Assembly: GCA_965276955.1 (NCBI GenBank)
Contig: CBDIBP010000046.1
Span: 6,564-70,563, forward strand
Length of the DNA stretch: 64,000 nucleotides
Origin: JABDEZ01 sp965276955
GTDB taxonomy: Bacteria > Bacteroidota > Bacteroidia > Chitinophagales > Chitinophagaceae
Direction: 5' to 3'
Part shown: one piece after another, positions 51,030 through 60,156 of the stretch
Layout of the letters: every line of letters starts with the position of its first letter
Numbering within the stretch: the first letter of the stretch is position 1
Notes under the pieces: model-generated
What the model saw: the letters and a program-made list of their open reading frames with translations, nothing else
The model's database searches: none
Told to the model about the DNA's origin: nothing
Position numbers and translations under genes: made by a program

Positions 51030-52478
51030 TTACGATTTCGTTTTGGTTGCTTTCTCTTTTCGCTCCACAAATTCCAGTACCTGGCCTATGTTAGTATGGT
51101 CAAGCCTTTTACCCCTTATTATTTTTTTCTCATCCAGTAGGTATATGGTAGGTGTGCTATACACATCATACTTACTTCTGAAATCCGATGTATGGTCAGG
51201 GTCCCATGTTATGATCCAATCCTTAAGGTCGTGCTTTTCATAGAATTCTTTTATTTTCTTTTCATCACCTTCTGTAGCTACTGAATATATCTTCAAGCCT
51301 TTTTTCTTAAGTACTGCTTTGTATAGTGAGTCTATTTGTGGCATTTCTGCTATGCAATGCCCGCAATCAGGAGACCAGAATATAAGCAGTGTATACTTCG
51401 CTTTCATGTCCAGCATGCTTTCTTCTTTCTTATTTACAGCGCTGGGCAGTTTCACCTCTGGTGCCAGGTTGCCTATCACATTAGGCGCTATTTTCATTGC
51501 ACGGTCTGTATACTTCTGTAGTTCGTCGGTGGTCAGCCATGGGGCGTCACCCTTCATGTAGTAGTTCTCTACCAGGTATACGAATACTTCATCCATACCC
51601 ATTATCTTGCTGTTCTCCACATTGCGGGTCAGCCACCAAAGGGTGTATTTAAAGAGTTCTTTGGTACCCTTGGTTTTGCGCAGCAGCATATCGCATTCTT
51701 TCTCCACGCTGTCTGTAGGGTATGGCGTTACCACCTTGTTCATGTACTCATCCAGCTTCGCATCAAATATAGGTGTATGTATCAACCTGTCATCCTGCAG
51801 GTTAAAACCATCCCAGTAATGAGCTTTATAATATCTGTAGGCAAATGTAGAGTCTGGTGTCACACCATCTTCCAGGTAGTGCTTACCTTCCGGTATCTGT
51901 GGCACTTCAAGTGCATTGAATATTGAGGCCAGCAAAGTACCAGGGTGTGCTTTTACATAGTTTTTCCTGTAGTTGGTAAGCTTCTCAGCTTCAACACTTG
52001 CTTTTTTACGTACGGCAAGGGTATCAGCAGTTGTCTTGGAGTGTTCAAATTCTTTCTTTAGTTTTTCCTGGTCCTCACCGTACCCTTTCAAAAAGGTCAC
52101 ATAAGCCTGAAAGTTATCGTTCTCTGGCGAGTTCTTAAATTTCAAACCATCTGGCAGCATTTTAGCATCTGCAGTAATGCTTATGTCATCACCGTTATTC
52201 AGTAAAAATTCAAAATAAGTTTTTTTGTCAGACAGCAGTACCAGGTATATACCGCCAACTATTGGCTCCTTATTTTCCAGCGTCACCGTACCATTTTTGC
52301 CCAGGCGTGCCGAATCTGCTTTGTAGATAGTAGGCAATGCTTTACCATAATAATGGGCCAGGTACAGCATAGTGTCTTGCGTGTTCAGAAATTTCACCTG
52401 GATCTTGTAGCCTTCACGGGCAAACGTCAGTTGTGCCATGCATACCAATAGCAGGGCAAATAGTGTGATTCGCTTCAT
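51030..52478 (-). CDS. Exported thioredoxin-like (TlpA/DUF4369-type) protein
   Basis: A protein of about 482 residues counted from the ATG at 52478 (MKRITLFALLLVCMAQLTFA signal peptide). A DUF4369-like N-terminal sandwich covers about 24-120 (YKIQVKFLNTQDTMLYLAHYYG), then a helical middle part, then a C-terminal thioredoxin fold with LLIFWSPDCGHCIAEMPQIDSLY, a CGHC redox site. STPTIYLLDEKKII carries the cis-Pro loop. It would reduce or shuffle disulfides in the periplasm. The frame continues upstream to 52532, but only 52478 starts a clean signal peptide. First gene of the operon with the PpiC protein. Confidence 0.87.
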   Translation of the reverse strand: MKRITLFALLLVCMAQLTFAREGYKIQVKFLNTQDTMLYLAHYYGKALPTIYKADSARLGKNGTVTLENKEPIVGGIYLVLLSDKKTYFEFLLNNGDDISITADAKMLPDGLKFKNSPENDNFQAYVTFLKGYGEDQEKLKKEFEHSKTTADTLAVRKKASVEAEKLTNYRKNYVKAHPGTLLASIFNALEVPQIPEGKHYLEDGVTPDSTFAYRYYKAHYWDGFNLQDDRLIHTPIFDAKLDEYMNKVVTPYPTDSVEKECDMLLRKTKGTKELFKYTLWWLTRNVENSKIMGMDEVFVYLVENYYMKGDAPWLTTDELQKYTDRAMKIAPNVIGNLAPEVKLPSAVNKKEESMLDMKAKYTLLIFWSPDCGHCIAEMPQIDSLYKAVLKKKGLKIYSVATEGDEKKIKEFYEKHDLKDWIITWDPDHTSDFRSKYDVYSTPTIYLLDEKKIIRGKRLDHTNIGQVLEFVERKEKATKTKS

Positions 52479-52599
52479 ACTTTGCAATTTCTTAATAAGG
52501 TGTAGTTTGTTAATTGCCAATAGAGACGGCAAAATAACCGTTCTTGTTGGTCAAGTCCAAAAATAAATTAATTATCGGTGTATCCAAGCTGGGTATTTG

Positions 52600-52607
52600 T
52601 AAATTTG
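52600..52607 (+). promoter_or_regulatory. -7 element (TAAATTTG) of rlmD
   Basis: A perfect TAnnTTTG 28 bp before the TTG start at 52636. The -33 box is not clear. Confidence 0.5.
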
Positions 52608-52635
52608 CAGCCTTCATAAAAATTATAACAAAATT

Positions 52636-54057
52636 TTGTCACGTAAAAGAAAGAAGTACCCGGCCATCAACGTTACCGTCGAGGCGTATGCTGCAGAAGG
52701 CAAAAGTGTTGCACATACTGAAGATGGTAAGATAGTGTTCATACCACAAGTTGTGCCCGGCGATGAGGTAACTATCCAGATAACTAAAGATAAAAAAAGC
52801 TATGCTGAAGGCCGCATGACAGCCATGCTCAAACCTTCACCACTACGCATTACTCCATTTTGCCAGCACTTTGGCGTTTGTGGCGGCTGCAAGTGGCAAA
52901 TGATACCTTACCAGCTGCAACTCACCTACAAGCAGCAGCAGGTGGCCGACCAGCTAAAAAGGATAGGACAGGTGCAACTGCCCGAAATAGAACCTATTAA
53001 AGGAAGCGAGCACGAACGCTACTACCGCAATAAACTGGAATTCACTTTTTCTCAACAGCGGTACCGCACGTATGAAGAGATACAAGAAGCCGGGGACGAC
53101 GTATTTATCCCCGAACCTGCTTTAGGTTTCCACGCACCTGGCCTGTTCGATAAGGTAGTTGAGGTAAGGACCTGCTATCTGCAGGGCGATCCGACCAACC
53201 AGCTCCTTCAGGTGCTGCGCGAATATGCCGCAGCCAATGCACTGTCCTACTACGATTTTAAGGCACAGGCAGGATGGCTGCGAAATGTTATTATTCGTGT
53301 AGCCACCACTGGCGAGATACTCATCAACCTGATAGTGACCCGCAAAGATGAGCCTGCCCTTACCAATATAATGGACCACCTCATAGCCCAGATACCCGGT
53401 ATCACATCCCTTCACTACACCATCAATCACAAGGTAAATGATACTATATACGACCTCGATGTGGTCTGCTACCACGGCAAGCCATATATAGAAGAACAAC
53501 TGGATGAGTACCGGTTCAAGATCTCACCCAAGTCATTTTTCCAGACCAATACCTATCAGGCAGAAACATTATATCGCATCACCCGTGAGTTTGCCGGCCT
53601 CACAGGCACCGAAACTTTGTACGATCTGTATTGCGGCACAGGAAGTATAGGTATATTCTGTTCTAAGGACGCTAAAAAGGTAATAGGCATAGAAGCTGTG
53701 GCCGATGCCGTAAAAGATGCCTATGAGAATGCTGCAATGAACGGGCTGGACCATTGCCACTTTTTTGCTGGGGACGTAATTGATATATGCACCGATGCGT
53801 TTTTTGCTGAGCACGGTAAACCAGATGTTGTCATTACCGATCCGCCACGCGCAGGTATGCACGACAAGCTGGTGCAGCAACTGCTGCGTATGCGTGCACC
53901 ACGAATAGTATATGTAAGCTGCAACCCGGCCACCCAGGCTCGTGATCTGCAGCTGCTCAATGAGGCCTACCGGATAGTACGCCTGCAACCTGTGGATATG
54001 TTCCCGCATACCCACCACATAGAAAATGTGGCCTTGCTGGAATTGAGGGAAGGTTAG
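52636..54057 (+). CDS. rlmD: 23S rRNA (uracil-5-)-methyltransferase RlmD
   Basis: A 473-residue enzyme that methylates U1939-type positions in 23S rRNA. It starts with a TRAM domain; the iron-sulfur cysteines are Cys76, Cys82 and Cys85 (FCQHFGVCGGCKWQ) with a fourth near residue 178. The SAM fold has LYDLYCGTGSIGIF, and the catalytic motif is VYVSCNPATQARDL with Cys429. Start: TTG at 52636 (MSRKRKKYPA). The last four residues (LREG, stop at 54055) differ from what the downstream copy suggests was the original end (LREFAT), because a vapBC module is inserted here. Confidence 0.93.
   Translation: MSRKRKKYPAINVTVEAYAAEGKSVAHTEDGKIVFIPQVVPGDEVTIQITKDKKSYAEGRMTAMLKPSPLRITPFCQHFGVCGGCKWQMIPYQLQLTYKQQQVADQLKRIGQVQLPEIEPIKGSEHERYYRNKLEFTFSQQRYRTYEEIQEAGDDVFIPEPALGFHAPGLFDKVVEVRTCYLQGDPTNQLLQVLREYAAANALSYYDFKAQAGWLRNVIIRVATTGEILINLIVTRKDEPALTNIMDHLIAQIPGITSLHYTINHKVNDTIYDLDVVCYHGKPYIEEQLDEYRFKISPKSFFQTNTYQAETLYRITREFAGLTGTETLYDLYCGTGSIGIFCSKDAKKVIGIEAVADAVKDAYENAAMNGLDHCHFFAGDVIDICTDAFFAEHGKPDVVITDPPRAGMHDKLVQQLLRMRAPRIVYVSCNPATQARDLQLLNEAYRIVRLQPVDMFPHTHHIENVALLELREG
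53968..54051 (+). repeat. 84-bp direct repeat, copy A (in rlmD 3' end)
   Basis: Matches 54700-54783 at 78 of 84 positions (mismatches in the first half and at the last two codons). The offset is exactly 732 bp. Copy A is the active end of rlmD. Confidence 0.9.
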
Positions 54058-54077
54058 GTTTGATACACTGTTATGTG

Positions 54078-54091
54078 TACGGATTTCCGTA
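54078..54091. promoter_or_regulatory. Palindromic operator of vapBC
   Basis: TACGGATTTCCGTA is a perfect 6-2-6 palindrome that ends on the first bases of the -7 box (TATTTTTG at 54090-54097). Toxin-antitoxin operators are commonly placed this way, with the antitoxin as repressor (inference). Confidence 0.6.
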
Positions 54092-54097
54092 TTTTTG
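54090..54097 (+). promoter_or_regulatory. -7 element (TATTTTTG) of vapBC
   Basis: A perfect TAnnTTTG match 16 bp before the ATG at 54114, overlapping the operator. Confidence 0.55.
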
Positions 54098-54113
54098 TGT
54101 ATAAGCCATTCCA

Positions 54114-54305
54114 ATGAGAACGAATATTGTATTGAATGAAGAACTTGTAAAGGAAGCAATGCGGTTAAGCCATTCCAACACTAAAAAGGAAGTTGTTGAC
54201 ATGGCGCTTCAAAACTTTGTTGCCCACCTCAAACGCAGGAACATGAAGGAGTTGTTTGGAAAGGTAAAATGGGAAGGAGATCTGGACAAAATGCGTGAAG
54301 CATGA
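54114..54305 (+). CDS. vapB: VapB-type antitoxin
   Basis: A 63-residue antitoxin. MRTNIVLNEELVKEAMRLS is the ribbon-helix-helix start (VapB2/MazE-like), KKEVVDMALQNFVAHLKRR is the second helix, and the C-terminal KWEGDLDKMREA would wrap the toxin. It overlaps vapC by 4 bp. It probably binds the operator at 54078. Confidence 0.85.
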   Translation: MRTNIVLNEELVKEAMRLSHSNTKKEVVDMALQNFVAHLKRRNMKELFGKVKWEGDLDKMREA

Positions 54306-54709
54306 GTAAGATACTTGTTGACACTTCGGTATGGATTGACGCTTTGAATGGCAAAGACACGCCACAAACGGAATTGCTGCACCAGTTTATAGACGAAGAC
54401 GCATCTGTAGTTCTTTGTCCTACTATTATACAAGAAGTTTTACAAGGCATTAAAGAAGATAAACACTTTTTGGCTGTGAAAGACAGCTTATCAGGATTTG
54501 AAATACTAAGTATCGATTCTTTAGAAGCGGCGTATGGGGCAGCATCGCTATATAGAAGTATAAGAAGAAAAGGTGTTACTATCCGCAAAAGCAATGATTG
54601 TCTCATTGCTTTTTATGCCCTTTCCTATAAAGCGATCCTATTGCATAATGACGCTGACTTTAATATGATTGCCAAATATTCATCGCTAAAGATATTACCT
54701 ACCGTATAA
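54302..54709 (+). CDS. vapC: PIN-domain toxin VapC
   Basis: A 135-residue PIN nuclease. Acidic residues fit the active site: Asp7 (ILVDTSVW), Glu45 (IIQEVLQG), Asp99 (SNDCLIAFYAL), and Asp117 with Asp119 (LLHNDADFN). VapC toxins cut tRNA or rRNA. Its last codons and stop (TAA 54707-54709) lie inside copy B of the 84-bp rlmD repeat, so the gene's 3' end coincides with the insertion boundary. Confidence 0.88.
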   Translation: MSKILVDTSVWIDALNGKDTPQTELLHQFIDEDASVVLCPTIIQEVLQGIKEDKHFLAVKDSLSGFEILSIDSLEAAYGAASLYRSIRRKGVTIRKSNDCLIAFYALSYKAILLHNDADFNMIAKYSSLKILPTV

Positions 54710-54783
54710 TACACCTGCAACCTGTCGATATGTTCCCGCATACCCACCACATAGAAAATGTGGCCTTGCTGGAATTGAGAGAG
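54700..54783 (+). repeat. 84-bp direct repeat, copy B (displaced rlmD end)
   Basis: Reads on in the rlmD frame as YRIIHLQPVDMFPHTHH...LELREFAT and then stop, so it looks like the original rlmD C-terminus pushed downstream by the vapBC insertion. 78 of 84 bases match copy A. Confidence 0.9.
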
Positions 54784-54806
54784 TTTGCTACATAATAAAC
54801 AACCCT

Positions 54807-55484
54807 ATGCTATTGAAAACTCTGAAGATCCTCGGTAAAACCATTTTAGGCATTCTTGCCCTGGTAGTTGCTTATTTCCTTGCAGCTGTAGTTTTATCAA
54901 TTATAAGTACACCCAAAGAACCTGCCACTGGCAGCGACGTGGCCATATACATACTTACCAATGGCGACCATACGGATATTGTAACGCCTATACGAACTGA
55001 TATTATCGATTGGAGTACGGAAGTGCGATTTCAGGATACAAGAAGTAATGATACCACAGCCAGGTACGTAGCTTTTGGGTGGGGCGATAAGGGCTTTTTC
55101 CTCACCACACCCACCTGGGCGCAGCTAAAGTTCAGAACGGCATTCAATGCTGTCTTCGGGTTTAGCACATCGGCCATGCACACTTCGTTTTACAACAGGA
55201 TACATGAAAATGCCGATTGCGAAAAAATATTACTCACCACCACCCAATACGGTCGTCTGGTAACCTACATAACAAGAAGCTTTCGGACAAATGCTTCCGG
55301 TCAGTTCGAGAATATAAAAGCTGCTCCTTATGATACGAACGATGCTTTTTACGAGGCAAACCATAGTTATAACTTATTTTACACTTGTAATACCTGGGCG
55401 AACGATGCTTTAAAAGCATGTGGTCAAAAAGCTTGTTATTGGACACCTTTTGATAGAGGTATATTTTATCAATATAGAAAATAG
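54807..55484 (+). CDS. DUF2459/TIGR02117-family protein
   Basis: A 225-residue protein with one N-terminal membrane span (about 8-36) and an exported domain. YILTNGDHTDIVTPI, FGWGDKGFFLTTPTWAQLK and CNTWANDALKACG are the conserved blocks of TIGR02117/DUF2459. His and Asp in the first block and Cys in the last suggest a hydrolase-like fold, but function is unknown. An older name ties the family to PHB granules; I give no function. Confidence 0.78.
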   Translation: MLLKTLKILGKTILGILALVVAYFLAAVVLSIISTPKEPATGSDVAIYILTNGDHTDIVTPIRTDIIDWSTEVRFQDTRSNDTTARYVAFGWGDKGFFLTTPTWAQLKFRTAFNAVFGFSTSAMHTSFYNRIHENADCEKILLTTTQYGRLVTYITRSFRTNASGQFENIKAAPYDTNDAFYEANHSYNLFYTCNTWANDALKACGQKACYWTPFDRGIFYQYRK

Positions 55485-55590
55485 GTGGCAACGTCTTCCC
55501 GCTTTATGACATCAAAAAAAACAAAAATGGTTGCCCGAAACGCCATAATATGTTAAGAAAAACTTAACTTGGAGTTTTACTATCATACTT

Positions 55591-58500
55591 ATGTTCCCTA
55601 CCTATCCTAAAAGTATTCTATTCATACTTTTCACCTTATTGTCATTTGGTGCAAAAGGGCTTACAGCAAGCTTCACCGCCAATATTATATCTGGCTGCGC
55701 TCCCCTCACTGTTAATTTCACAAATACATCCACCGGGGCGACTTCTTATCAATGGACGTTAGGCAATGGCAATACTTCCTTCCAAACGAATGCCTCGGGC
55801 ACTTACCCCACTGCTGGCACATATACGGTCATACTCACCGCCTACAATGGCACAGCGTCCAGCACCTATAGCCTCAATATCACTGCATATGCCCCGCCTG
55901 TCGTTGGCTTTTCTGCGTCACCCACTACTATTTGCCAGAATACGCCTATTACTTTTACCGACCAGTCCACGCTCAATTCGCCAGGCACAGGATCTTATTC
56001 GTGGAATTTCGGTAACGGAGCATCTGGCAGTGGCAGCACTACCACCTACACCTACACTACTCCCGGCACTTATAATGTCAACTTGTTCGTTACCAGTAGT
56101 GCGGGCTGCCGGTCCAGCCTTACCCGCACCGGGCTTATAACTGTGCTGGCCAGCCCTATTGGGTCCTTCTCAGCATCCCCTGCTACCTTGTGCAGCAACA
56201 GCCCTACCACCACATTTACCAACAGCACCAGTGGCAGCGGCACCCTATCTTATACCTGGGATTTTGGCGATGGCACCACGTCCACCCAAACCAGCCCCAC
56301 CCACACATACAATGGCACAGGCCCTTACACCGTTAAGCTATATGTTATGAACAGCGCCGGCTGCACCGATACTGTTATACAGTCCAACTACATCACCATA
56401 GTGCCTGGCACCATCGCTTCTTTTACAGGCCCTGCAGGTGTTTGTATCGGTGCGCCTGCCACTTTTACCAATACATCTACCCCCGGCAGCACCAATAGTG
56501 ACTGGCTTTATGGCGATGGTAGCGGTGGCAATGGCTCCGTCGCCACGCACACATATACCGCGGCAGGCACTTACCATGTATCCCTTACCAATAACAACAA
56601 TACCTGCACCGATACCACGGGGCACAATATTATCATATACCCTTCTCCATCGGTTGCCTTCACGGCATCCCCTACGCAGCCCTGCCCTGCCCCTGTTAGC
56701 ATACAGTTCTCTGCTTCCATAGGTTCATCCGGCTACTCCTGGCAGTTTGGCGATGGCGGCACGTCTGGCCAGCAAAGCCCCACACACACATACAATAGCA
56801 ATGGTTTTTATAATGTAAAACTCTTTGCTACCTCAGTTAATGGCTGCGTCGATTCCGGCTTTTTCACCGAAAAGATATACCCGTTAAATATGGATATTCA
56901 CCAGGATATAGTGAGTGGCTGCGTCCCCTTCCCTGTTCATTTCAGTGAATTCGTTTATTATAACGACCCTGTTACTGGTCTCCAGGTTCCCTACCCCTAC
57001 CCTGTCTCTGCATATTCATGGAGCTTTGGCGATGGTGGCACCGCTTATCGCGATACCATAACGCATACGTTTCAAACTTTCGGTACCTACACCGTCACAC
57101 TAACGGCCACTACGTCAAATGGTTGCTCCATTACCAAAACGGTTACCATCAATGCCGGCACCCCTGTGCCACCTTCTTTCACCGCATCGCCACTCAATGC
57201 ATGCGTCAAGGTTCCTGTTTCGTTCAGCAATACTACGCCTATCAATGCCACAACTACCTTCAAATGGTACTTTGGCGATGGCAATTCTTCCACAGCATAC
57301 AGTACCACGCATCCGTATGGTGTGCCCGGTACATTCAACATCACACTCATATCCACCAACAATGGCTGTACAGATACAGCTACCAGGGCTGCTTATGTCA
57401 CCATAAACCCACCCAATGCTAAATTTCAGTTTACCTACAGTTGCAATGCCCGCAATATCGCGTTCTCCAACATCTCTATGGGGGCCACTTCTTTCTTATG
57501 GAGTTTTGGCGATGGTATGACGGATGCTGTGAACGTTAGCCCGTCGCACTTATATGCCGCAAATGGCACTTACACGGTCACCCTCAGCACACATAACAGC
57601 ACGTCCGGCTGTTCCGATACAGCGATCGGACCTATAACCCTTTCTTCCCCCATAGCTAATATCTCCGTTCCAGATACCGCTCTGTGCCGGGGCGATACGG
57701 TTACAATGGTAGGTAGCCTTTCGGCAGCTCCCGCAGGTGCAGCACGGTCATTTAGCTGGTACCTGGATAATTTTTCGTTCATCGATACCACCAGCTCATT
57801 CAGCTATGCCTATCATTCCATTGGCCAAAAACAGGTCATCCTGGTCATTGGCGATTACCGCGGCTGCAACGATACCGCCTATCGTACATTGCTTATAGCA
57901 CATCCTACGGTCCAGTTCACAGGCTCACCCACACCTGTGTGCTCCCCCATGCCTGTGTTGTTCACAGATCAGACCACCGATGCACCTACCACATACTACA
58001 CATCGCACAAGTGGGACTTGGGCGATGGTGCCGTTTTAACAGGCAATGCATCCACCGTCAGCCATGGTTATTCATCAGCAGGTAGTTTTACCATTAAGCT
58101 ATTTGTAACAGACAACATTGGTTGTAGCGATTCATTAGTAAAGCCCGCATATATTGTAGTACACAAGCCAAAAGCCATTTTTAGCGTAGCTGCTACCGCT
58201 TGCCAAAACAGGGCGGTCACTTTCAATAATACATCCACAGGTTCCAACCTCACCTATGCCTGGAGCTTTGGCGATGGCGCCACCAGTACATTGCAGACCC
58301 CCGTTCATTTTTATATGCGAACGGGTACATACACGGTTTCCCTCGTTGTTACTGACGATCTGGGTTGCAAGGATACACTTACCCGGCCAAATTATGTCAC
58401 CGTGGTCGCAGACCCCGTAGCAGCATTCCACGCGTCCGATACCTTCTCCATCTGCTCACCACTTATCGATACATTCACCAATTTATCTGCAGGTGGCACT

Positions 58501-60144
58501 TCTTACACATGGTCATTTGGCGATGGCAATACTTCTTCATTCTTCAACACCACCAACCCCTATACCACGCCCGGTCAGTACAATGTGCGCCTGGTGGTCA
58601 CCAATACCTATGGTTGCACCGATACCGCTACTGTGCTGGTAAACCTGTTGGGCTATGCCGGGCTGCTTACCTATAGCCCCATCGCCGGTTGCGTCCCGCT
58701 TACCGTCTCGTTCACCGCGAACGTTACGGGTGTCCCCAGTTTCACGTACGATTTTAGTGATGGTAATACCTTCACCACATCCAGCACTTCCACAACCCAC
58801 ACCTATACCATTCCGGGTCCGCACGTACCCAGGCTCATACTTTCCAATAACCACTGCCAGGCATACAGCGCTGGTATAGATACTATTAAGGTCGATGGTA
58901 TAACGCCAGGCTTTAAGACTATTCCAGCTCCCATCTGCGGTGCCGACAGCGTGCAGTTCATAGATACTTCAAAAGCCTATTTCACACCTATCATTTCAGA
59001 GAAATGGATATTTAATAACGGCGTTACAAGTATTTTGTCCAGCCCTCTTCACTACTACTACACACCCGGCACTTACAATGTCTCGCTCATTGCTACTTCC
59101 GCTTCTGGTTGTGTAGATACTTTTATAAGTAAGGTCGTGGTCCACCCTATCCCCGTCATTTCCGCCGGGTCCGATACCACCGTCTGCAAGACCGATTCTG
59201 CACAACTGCAGCCGTCAGGCGGCGTATCGTATGTGTGGTCGCCATCTGCTCTGCTCAGTTGTTCAGCATGTACCGCGCCGCACACTGCCCCTTCTGTGGC
59301 CACCACCTACTATGTGGTAGGTACAGATGTGTACGGTTGCACCAATACAGATAGCGTAATGGTTCGCCTCAAACTAAAGGCTACCGGCACTGCCGATACC
59401 AGCGGCGATCTCTGCATTACCGGCTCCCTGCAACTTTTTGCGCACGATAGTTTTGTTAATGCACAGTACCTCTGGCTCCCTGCAAACAGCCTCAGCAACA
59501 ACCTCATTGCCGATCCATTCGCAAAACCTGATACCTCTACCCGCTACATGGTCATCATAAAAGAGGGCCGGTGTATACCAGACACCGCTTATGTACAGGT
59601 AAATGTACACCCGCTGCCCGTCATCAGCGCCGCCCCGGGCCAAACCATACTGGCTGGTAGCAGCGTAGAGCTGCAAACCACAGAGACCAATGTCACCCGC
59701 TACCAGTGGCAGCCACCAGATGGCCTCGATTGCGATACCTGTGCCAACCCTGTTGCAACTCCTAAGAAGACCACACTCTACCAGGTATTCGGTTACACCG
59801 ATTATGGCTGCGTCGATTCCGCACGTGTCAAGATCGATGTCATCTGCGATCATAGCCAGGTATTCCTCCCCAACACGTTCACGCCTAATAACGACGGTTC
59901 CAACGATCGTTTCTATCCGCGCGGCAAGGGTCTGCAGATCATTCGCTCCTTCCGCATCTACGACCGCTGGGGCCAGAAGATATTCGAGAAAGACAATATG
60001 CAGCTCAACGATATGTCCAATGGTTGGGATGGAACGTTCAAAGGCGCTAAACTTACCCCCGATGTATTTGTATATGTAGTAGATGCTATTTGCGATACCG
60101 GCTCACCCATCACTTGGACCGGCGATATAACACTACTCCGCTAA
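55591..60144 (+). CDS. Giant PKD-repeat adhesin with gliding-motility (type B) C-terminus
   Basis: A 1517-residue exported protein. After a signal peptide (SILFILFTLLSFGAKGLTA) come about 14 PKD-like units of roughly 85-90 residues (each with a Y-x-W-x-F-G-D-G motif and a TYTV-type strand), then two or three Ig-like units (YVWSPSALLSC, YLWLPANSLS, YQWQPPDGLDC), and a gliding-motility-associated C-terminal domain: FLPNTFTPNNDGSNDRFYPRG, FRIYDRWGQKIFEK and WDGTFKGAKLTPDVFVYVV. This CHU_C/type B domain is the T9SS secretion signal. The PorP/SprF gene follows after 12 bp, so it is the exporter-linked partner. It is a likely surface adhesin. Confidence 0.92.
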   Translation: MFPTYPKSILFILFTLLSFGAKGLTASFTANIISGCAPLTVNFTNTSTGATSYQWTLGNGNTSFQTNASGTYPTAGTYTVILTAYNGTASSTYSLNITAYAPPVVGFSASPTTICQNTPITFTDQSTLNSPGTGSYSWNFGNGASGSGSTTTYTYTTPGTYNVNLFVTSSAGCRSSLTRTGLITVLASPIGSFSASPATLCSNSPTTTFTNSTSGSGTLSYTWDFGDGTTSTQTSPTHTYNGTGPYTVKLYVMNSAGCTDTVIQSNYITIVPGTIASFTGPAGVCIGAPATFTNTSTPGSTNSDWLYGDGSGGNGSVATHTYTAAGTYHVSLTNNNNTCTDTTGHNIIIYPSPSVAFTASPTQPCPAPVSIQFSASIGSSGYSWQFGDGGTSGQQSPTHTYNSNGFYNVKLFATSVNGCVDSGFFTEKIYPLNMDIHQDIVSGCVPFPVHFSEFVYYNDPVTGLQVPYPYPVSAYSWSFGDGGTAYRDTITHTFQTFGTYTVTLTATTSNGCSITKTVTINAGTPVPPSFTASPLNACVKVPVSFSNTTPINATTTFKWYFGDGNSSTAYSTTHPYGVPGTFNITLISTNNGCTDTATRAAYVTINPPNAKFQFTYSCNARNIAFSNISMGATSFLWSFGDGMTDAVNVSPSHLYAANGTYTVTLSTHNSTSGCSDTAIGPITLSSPIANISVPDTALCRGDTVTMVGSLSAAPAGAARSFSWYLDNFSFIDTTSSFSYAYHSIGQKQVILVIGDYRGCNDTAYRTLLIAHPTVQFTGSPTPVCSPMPVLFTDQTTDAPTTYYTSHKWDLGDGAVLTGNASTVSHGYSSAGSFTIKLFVTDNIGCSDSLVKPAYIVVHKPKAIFSVAATACQNRAVTFNNTSTGSNLTYAWSFGDGATSTLQTPVHFYMRTGTYTVSLVVTDDLGCKDTLTRPNYVTVVADPVAAFHASDTFSICSPLIDTFTNLSAGGTSYTWSFGDGNTSSFFNTTNPYTTPGQYNVRLVVTNTYGCTDTATVLVNLLGYAGLLTYSPIAGCVPLTVSFTANVTGVPSFTYDFSDGNTFTTSSTSTTHTYTIPGPHVPRLILSNNHCQAYSAGIDTIKVDGITPGFKTIPAPICGADSVQFIDTSKAYFTPIISEKWIFNNGVTSILSSPLHYYYTPGTYNVSLIATSASGCVDTFISKVVVHPIPVISAGSDTTVCKTDSAQLQPSGGVSYVWSPSALLSCSACTAPHTAPSVATTYYVVGTDVYGCTNTDSVMVRLKLKATGTADTSGDLCITGSLQLFAHDSFVNAQYLWLPANSLSNNLIADPFAKPDTSTRYMVIIKEGRCIPDTAYVQVNVHPLPVISAAPGQTILAGSSVELQTTETNVTRYQWQPPDGLDCDTCANPVATPKKTTLYQVFGYTDYGCVDSARVKIDVICDHSQVFLPNTFTPNNDGSNDRFYPRGKGLQIIRSFRIYDRWGQKIFEKDNMQLNDMSNGWDGTFKGAKLTPDVFVYVVDAICDTGSPITWTGDITLLR

Positions 60145-60156
60145 AAAACATTAACT

